Of a stretch of 64,000 bases of DNA, positions 59,825 through 64,000 are shown piece by piece. The translations under genes and the position numbers were made by a program. The notes beneath the pieces are model-generated. The model was not told where the DNA came from. It searched no databases and was given only the letters and a program-made list of their open reading frames with translations. Position 1 is the first letter of the stretch; each line of letters opens with the position of its first letter. The stretch lies in contig NZ_CP136995.1 of the NCBI RefSeq assembly GCF_033110285.1, positions 868,001 through 932,000 on the forward strand. Reading direction: 5' to 3'. Origin of the DNA: Ottowia sp. SB7-C50 (lineage in GTDB: Bacteria > Pseudomonadota > Gammaproteobacteria > Burkholderiales > Burkholderiaceae_C).

Positions 59825-62019
59825 CGCCAACCGGCCGATCTGGATCTGGCTTCTGATCGGCGCGCTGGGCTATCTGGCGCTGCCCTGGTACGCCGTGCAG
59901 GACGCCAACGGCCTGACGCGCATCGGCCAGGTGTTTGGCGACGATCAGTCGGCCAACGGCTTGATGCAGGCCCTGGCCTATGGGCGGGGCTGGCTGCTGT
60001 GGGGCGTGGCCGGCTTGGCGCTGGCGGTGGTCGGTGCCGCACTGCCGCCAGGGCGTCGGCAAGGCGCGGCGCTGCTGGCGGCCGGCGTGATCGGGCTGAT
60101 CGGCCTGCTGGGGAGCGGCTTTCTGATCGGCGCGCGCGGCTGGTCGTATGAATGGCTGAACGCGGCGTTTGGCGAGTTGGCCACCAAGCAGTTCGGCATG
60201 GGCTGGGGCGCGGCCGTGGTGCTGGCGGCGTTGGCGGTGCTGGCGGCGTTCGGGCTGGCGCGGCGCGGGTTCTTCCGGGGCGATCTGTTCGTGGCGGCGG
60301 CGGTGGTGATCTGCGGTGCCCTGCTGGCGCTGTTCATCGTGTTCCCGGTGCTCAAGGCCTTGTCGGGCGCCTTCTTCAACGAAGACGGGCAGTTTGCGCT
60401 GGGCACGTTGGTCGAGCGCATTGCCAGTGCCCGCAACTTCGGGCTGGGTTGCCTGGGCGGCGGCACCAGTTGCGGCGTGGCCTGGAACACGCTGTTCCTG
60501 GGCTTGATGACGGCCACCAGCACCACGCTGCTTGGTACGCTGATGGCGCTGCAGGCCGAGCGCGCATCGAATCGCCTTAAAAAACCCCTGGGCGTGATCG
60601 CCATGCTGCCCATCATCACACCGCCCTTCGTGGTGGGGCTGGGGCTGATCCTGCTGTTCGGCCGCGCGGGCATCGCCAACCAGTTGCTGGAATGGGCCTT
60701 CGGCATCCCGCCGACGCGCTGGTTCTACGGCTGGTTTGGCGTGTGGGTGGCGCAGACCTTCGCCTTCACGCCGATTGCCTTCATGATCATGCGCGCCGTG
60801 GTGCAGGGCGTGGCGCCCAGCCTGGAAGAGGCCGCGCGCACGCTGCGCGCCACGCCGGCGCAGACCTTCCGCACCATCACGCTGCCGCTGCTCAAGCCCG
60901 GGCTGGCCAATGCCTTTCTGGTCGGCTTCATCGAAAGCATGGCCGATTTCGGCAACCCCATCGTGGTGGGCGGGCAGTTCTCGGTGCTGTCGACCGAGAT
61001 CTTCTTTGCCATCGTCGGCGCGCAGTACGACCAGGGGCGCGCCGCCGCGCTGGCGTGGATCCTGACGGGCTTTGCGCTGGCCGTGTTTCTGCTGCAGCGC
61101 TGGGCGCTGGGGCGGCAGAGCTACACCACGGTGTCGGGCAAGGGCGATGCCGGCATTGCCATGCCGCTGCCGGCCGGCGTGCGGCGGCTGGTCAACGGTG
61201 TGGCGCTGCCGTGGATGGCGTTCACGCTGCTGGTGTACGCCTTTGCGTTTGCCGGCGGTTTTGTGCAGACCTGGGGGGCGCGATTACACGCCCACGCTGG
61301 CGCATTTCAAGACCGCGTTTGCGCTGGAGGTGGGCGAGCACGGCCTGGTGTGGGCCGGCACGGCGTGGAACTCCTTCTTCACCACTTTCAAGCTGGCGGC
61401 CATCTCGGCGCCGCTGACGGCCGCCGTGGGCCTGACGATTGCGTGGCTGCTGGCGCGCACGCAGTTCCGTGGCCAGGGCGCATTCGAGTTTGCCGCGCTG
61501 CTGGCGTTCGCCATTCCCGGCACGGTGCTGGGCGTGAGCTACATCCTGGCCTTCAACGTGCCGCCGCTGGAGCTGACGGGCACGGCGCTCATCATCGTGC
61601 TGTGCTTCGTGTTCCGCAACCTGCCGGTGGGCGTGCGCGCGGGCACGGCGGCGTTCAAGCAGCTGGATCGCTCGCTCGACGAAGCCTCGCTCATGCTGCG
61701 CGCCGGCAGCCTGCAGACGCTGCGCCACGTGGTGCTGCCGCTGCTCAAGCCCGCGCTGGTGGCGGCGCTGGTCTACAGCTTCGTGCGCGCCATCACCACC
61801 GTGAGCGCGGTGATCTTTCTGGTCACGGCCGAGAACGAACTGGCCACCACCTACATCATCGGCCGCGTGGGCAACGGCGACTACGGCGTGGCGCTGGCGT
61901 ATTGCACGGTGCTGATCGTGCTGATGTCGCTGGCCACGGCACTGATCCAGTTCGTGGTGGGCGAGCGCAAGCTGGGCCGGCGGTCGGCGGGCGGCGTGAA
62001 ATTGCAAGGAGCGCACTGA
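59808..62019 (+). pseudogene. afuB: AfuB/FbpB-type ABC transporter permease, frameshifted
   Basis: A large permease of about 736 residues, with extra N-terminal helices before the two FbpB-like halves. The first frame is good to GGFVQTWG (about residue 490) and then turns to nonsense; the correct sequence resumes one frame over as RDYTPTLAHFKTAFALEVGE and runs to KLQGAH. The break is a run of six G (61273-61278); five would restore one frame. EAA loops are visible in both parts (EEAARTLRATPAQTFRTITL; DEASLMLRAGSLQTLRHVVL). As written the gene is broken; an indel error is likely because the two parts are otherwise pristine and the stop overlaps afuC (TGATG). Confidence 0.85.
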
Positions 62020-63065
62020 TGTCGGGGATCGTGTTCAAGGACATCGTCAAGCGCTATGGGGACGGCCCCGGCGCCGCGCTGGCCGTCAAGGGCGTGAGCT
62101 TTCAGGTGCCCAAGGGCACGCTCACGACCATCCTCGGCCCATCCGGCTGCGGCAAGACCACCATCCTGCGCATGGTCGCCGGGCTGGAGCTGCCGACCAG
62201 CGGCCAGGTCTTCATCGACGGCCGCGAGGTCACCACGCTGGGCCCGGCCGAGCGCAACGTGAGCATGATGTTCCAGAGCTACGCGCTGTTCCCGCACATG
62301 AGCGTGCTGGACAACGTGGCCTATGGGCTGCGCATGTCGGGCCAGGACAAGGCGGCGGCGCGCGCCCGCGCCGTGGAGGCCTTGCGCGGCGTGGGCCTGG
62401 TGGGCTACGACGAGCGCTTGCCCAGCGAGCTTTCCGGCGGCCAGCAGCAGCGCGTGGCGCTGGCGCGTGCGCTGGTGCTGGAGCCGGCGGTGTTGCTGTT
62501 CGACGAGCCGCTGTCCAACCTGGACGCGCGCCTGCGCCGCGAGATGCGCGAGGAAATCCGCGCCCTGCAGCAACGCCTGGGGCTGACGGTGGCGTATGTC
62601 ACGCACGACCAGAGCGAGGCGCTGGCGGTGAGCGACCAGATCATCGTGATGGACCACGGCGTCATCGCCCAGGCCGGCACCCCGCAGGAGCTGTACGAGC
62701 ACCCGGCCAGCGAATTCGTGGCCGGCTTCATGGGTGAGGCGCTGCTGCTGCCCGGAACGGCGGGCGCCGATGGCCGGGTGCAACTCGGTCCGCTCGACCT
62801 GCAACCGCGCCGCGCCGTGTCGCCCGGCGCGGTGAAGGTGGCGGTGCGGCCCGAGGCCTGGCGCGTGGAGCCCGAAGGCCAGGGCCTGCCCGCCGTGCTG
62901 CGCAAATCGGCCTACCTGGGCAGCGTGCTCGAATACACGTTCGACACCGAACTGGGCGCCATCTTCGTCGTGTCGCCCGATCTGCAGGCCGCGCTGCCCG
63001 TGGGCGCGCGCGCGGGGTTGACGCTGGGCGCACACGGCGTCTCGGTGGTCGAATCGGTGCGGTAG
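62019..63065 (+). CDS. afuC: AfuC/FbpC-type ABC transporter ATP-binding protein
   Basis: A 348-residue ATPase: Walker A GPSGCGKTTILRMV, signature SELSGGQQQRVALARAL, Walker B VLLFDEPLSNLDARL, H-loop YVTHDQSEALAVSD, and a C-terminal TOBE domain (VKVAVRPEAWRVEPEG). The ATG overlaps the permease stop (TGATG). Because of the indel in afuB, the first permease frame stays open into this gene, but the fused product is an artefact of that indel. It is related to, but distinct from, fbpC at 17503-18573. Confidence 0.9.
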   Translation: MSGIVFKDIVKRYGDGPGAALAVKGVSFQVPKGTLTTILGPSGCGKTTILRMVAGLELPTSGQVFIDGREVTTLGPAERNVSMMFQSYALFPHMSVLDNVAYGLRMSGQDKAAARARAVEALRGVGLVGYDERLPSELSGGQQQRVALARALVLEPAVLLFDEPLSNLDARLRREMREEIRALQQRLGLTVAYVTHDQSEALAVSDQIIVMDHGVIAQAGTPQELYEHPASEFVAGFMGEALLLPGTAGADGRVQLGPLDLQPRRAVSPGAVKVAVRPEAWRVEPEGQGLPAVLRKSAYLGSVLEYTFDTELGAIFVVSPDLQAALPVGARAGLTLGAHGVSVVESVR

Positions 63066-63104
63066 GCGTGTGGGCCGCCGCGCGGGGCGGCTGCTCCAAG
63101 GCGG

Positions 63105-63110
63105 GATAAT
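63105..63110 (+). promoter_or_regulatory. Candidate -10 box of a leaderless tal transcript
   Basis: GATAAT ends six bases before the tal ATG, the same geometry as at yqgE; no ribosome site is visible. Confidence 0.45.
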
Positions 63111-63116
63111 CTGCGC

Positions 63117-64000
63117 ATGAACCAACTCGACACGCTGAAGACCTTTACCACCGTGGTCGCCGACACGGGCGACTTCCGGCAGCTGGCGCAGTTTCAGCCG
63201 CAGGACGCGACGACCAACCCTTCGCTCATCCTGAAGGCGGTGCAAAAGCCCGACTACGCACCGCTGCTGAAAGACACCGTGGCCGCGCACCGCGGCAAGC
63301 CACTGGACGAAGTGGTCGACCGCCTGCTGGTGCGCTTTGGCGCCGAGATCCTGTCGATCATCCCCGGCCGCGTGTCCACCGAGGTCGATGCGCGCCTGTC
63401 CTTCGACGAAGACGCCACCTACACGCGTGCCGAGCGCCTCATCGAGCTGTACCAGGCGGCGGGCGTGCCCACCGAGCGTGTGCTGATCAAGATCGCCAGC
63501 ACCTGGGAAGGCATCCGCGCCGCCGAACGGCTGGAACGGCGCGGCATCCACTGCAACCTGACGCTGCTGTTCAGCTTCTGCCAGGCTGTGGCCTGCGGGC
63601 AGGCCAGGGTGCAGCTGATTTCGCCCTTTGTCGGCCGCATCTACGACTGGTACAAGAAAGCCGCCGGCGCGGCCTGGGACGAGGCCGCCATGGCCGGCGC
63701 CAACGACCCCGGCGTGCAGTCGGTCAAGCGCATCTTCGATTACTACAAGCGCCATGGCATCGCCACCGAGGTGATGGGCGCCAGCTTTCGCAACGTCGGG
63801 CAGATCACCGCGCTGGCCGGTTGCGACCTGCTGACCATCAGCCCCGAGCTGCTGGCCCAACTGGCGGCCAGCGACGCGCCGCTGCCCCGCGCGCTCGACG
63901 CGCAGGCGGCGAAGTCGCTCGACCTGCCCGCCGTGCAGTACGACGAGCCCGCCTTCCGCCTGGCGCTGAACCAGGACGCCATGGCCACCGAAAAACTGGC
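63117..64000 (+). CDS. tal: Transaldolase, 3' end outside the window
   Basis: Transaldolase moves a dihydroxyacetone unit between sedoheptulose 7-phosphate and glyceraldehyde 3-phosphate in the pentose phosphate pathway. The 294 visible codons begin [20 protein letters not shown] and include the family signature [12 protein letters not shown], the Schiff-base lysine in [19 protein letters not shown] and the later [22 protein letters not shown] segment. The TalB-type length is about 315-320 residues, so only some 20-25 are missing. It has its own candidate promoter and is separate from the afu operon. Confidence 0.95.
   Translation, partial: MNQLDTLKTFTTVVADTGDFRQLAQFQPQDATTNPSLILKAVQKPDYAPLLKDTVAAHRGKPLDEVVDRLLVRFGAEILSIIPGRVSTEVDARLSFDEDATYTRAERLIELYQAAGVPTERVLIKIASTWEGIRAAERLERRGIHCNLTLLFSFCQAVACGQARVQLISPFVGRIYDWYKKAAGAAWDEAAMAGANDPGVQSVKRIFDYYKRHGIATEVMGASFRNVGQITALAGCDLLTISPELLAQLAASDAPLPRALDAQAAKSLDLPAVQYDEPAFRLALNQDAMATEKL

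Noticed and set aside
59808..63065. A single 1085-residue permease-ATPase fusion
   Set aside because: The middle third is nonsense created by the extra G at 61273-61278; the true permease end and the TGATG overlap with afuC show two genes.

Overview
The window is a dense, very G+C-rich stretch of chromosome from a betaproteobacterium, most likely of the family Comamonadaceae. The evidence is the gene order hemL-thiD-rubredoxin-pilGHIJ-chpA-yqgE-ruvX-pyrR-pyrB, two trimeric porins of the Gram-negative betaproteobacterial type, a Coq7 ubiquinone hydroxylase, a complete sox cluster, and several families of short intergenic repeats of a kind I associate with Comamonadaceae (recalled, not searched). 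No tRNA, rRNA, CRISPR array, insertion sequence or phage gene was seen.

Layout. (1) 1-2700: a truncated exported protein, hemL and thiD on the minus strand, then a rubredoxin. (2) 2765-12445: the Pil-Chp chemosensory operon pilG-pilH-pilI-pilJ-chpA that controls type IV pili. (3) 12485-17372: yqgE-ruvX-pyrR-pyrB-pyrC'-plsC; the dihydroorotase-like protein has lost its metal ligands and is probably the structural partner of aspartate carbamoyltransferase. (4) 17503-20470: divergent ATPase and permease genes of a ferric-type ABC importer, without a binding protein. (5) 20498-33669: a thiosulfate-oxidation (Sox) cluster with an ArsR-type regulator, a flavocytochrome pair, a diheme cytochrome, a thiosulfate-transporter-like protein, soxH- and soxW-like genes, and soxC, D, Y, Z, A, X, B. 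Because soxCD is present, full oxidation of thiosulfate to sulfate is predicted. (6) 33868-34470: a gene of unlike base composition (DUF429-like). (7) 34562-45570: type II secretion genes gspG-H-I-J-K-L-M-N-D-E on the minus strand and gspC divergent; gspF is not in the window. (8) 45903-51905: ilvA with a structured leader, an OsmC-like protein, coq7 and two paralogous porins. (9) 52074-58060: a dipeptide/oligopeptide ABC importer. (10) 58138-63065: a flavodoxin-fold reductase and an AfuABC/FbpABC-type importer, then the start of transaldolase.

Three things stand out. First, small repeat elements fill nearly every gap. One of them (family A, a hairpin AGCGCTT/AAGCGC followed by AGCTAT-A/T-rich-ATAG) occurs at all five convergent gene junctions and in many gaps between codirectional genes. 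A second family (B, about 100-130 bp) is placed beside it as a cassette in front of each of gspH, gspI and gspJ. Second, several Sox transcription units share a G-box/C-box palindrome followed by an A/T-rich element, suggesting one regulon. Third, four reading frames (pyrR, gspJ/gspK, dppF, afuB) are each displaced by exactly one extra base in a G or C run of six or seven, which looks like either systematic homopolymer overcalling or, less likely, contingency-type slippage.
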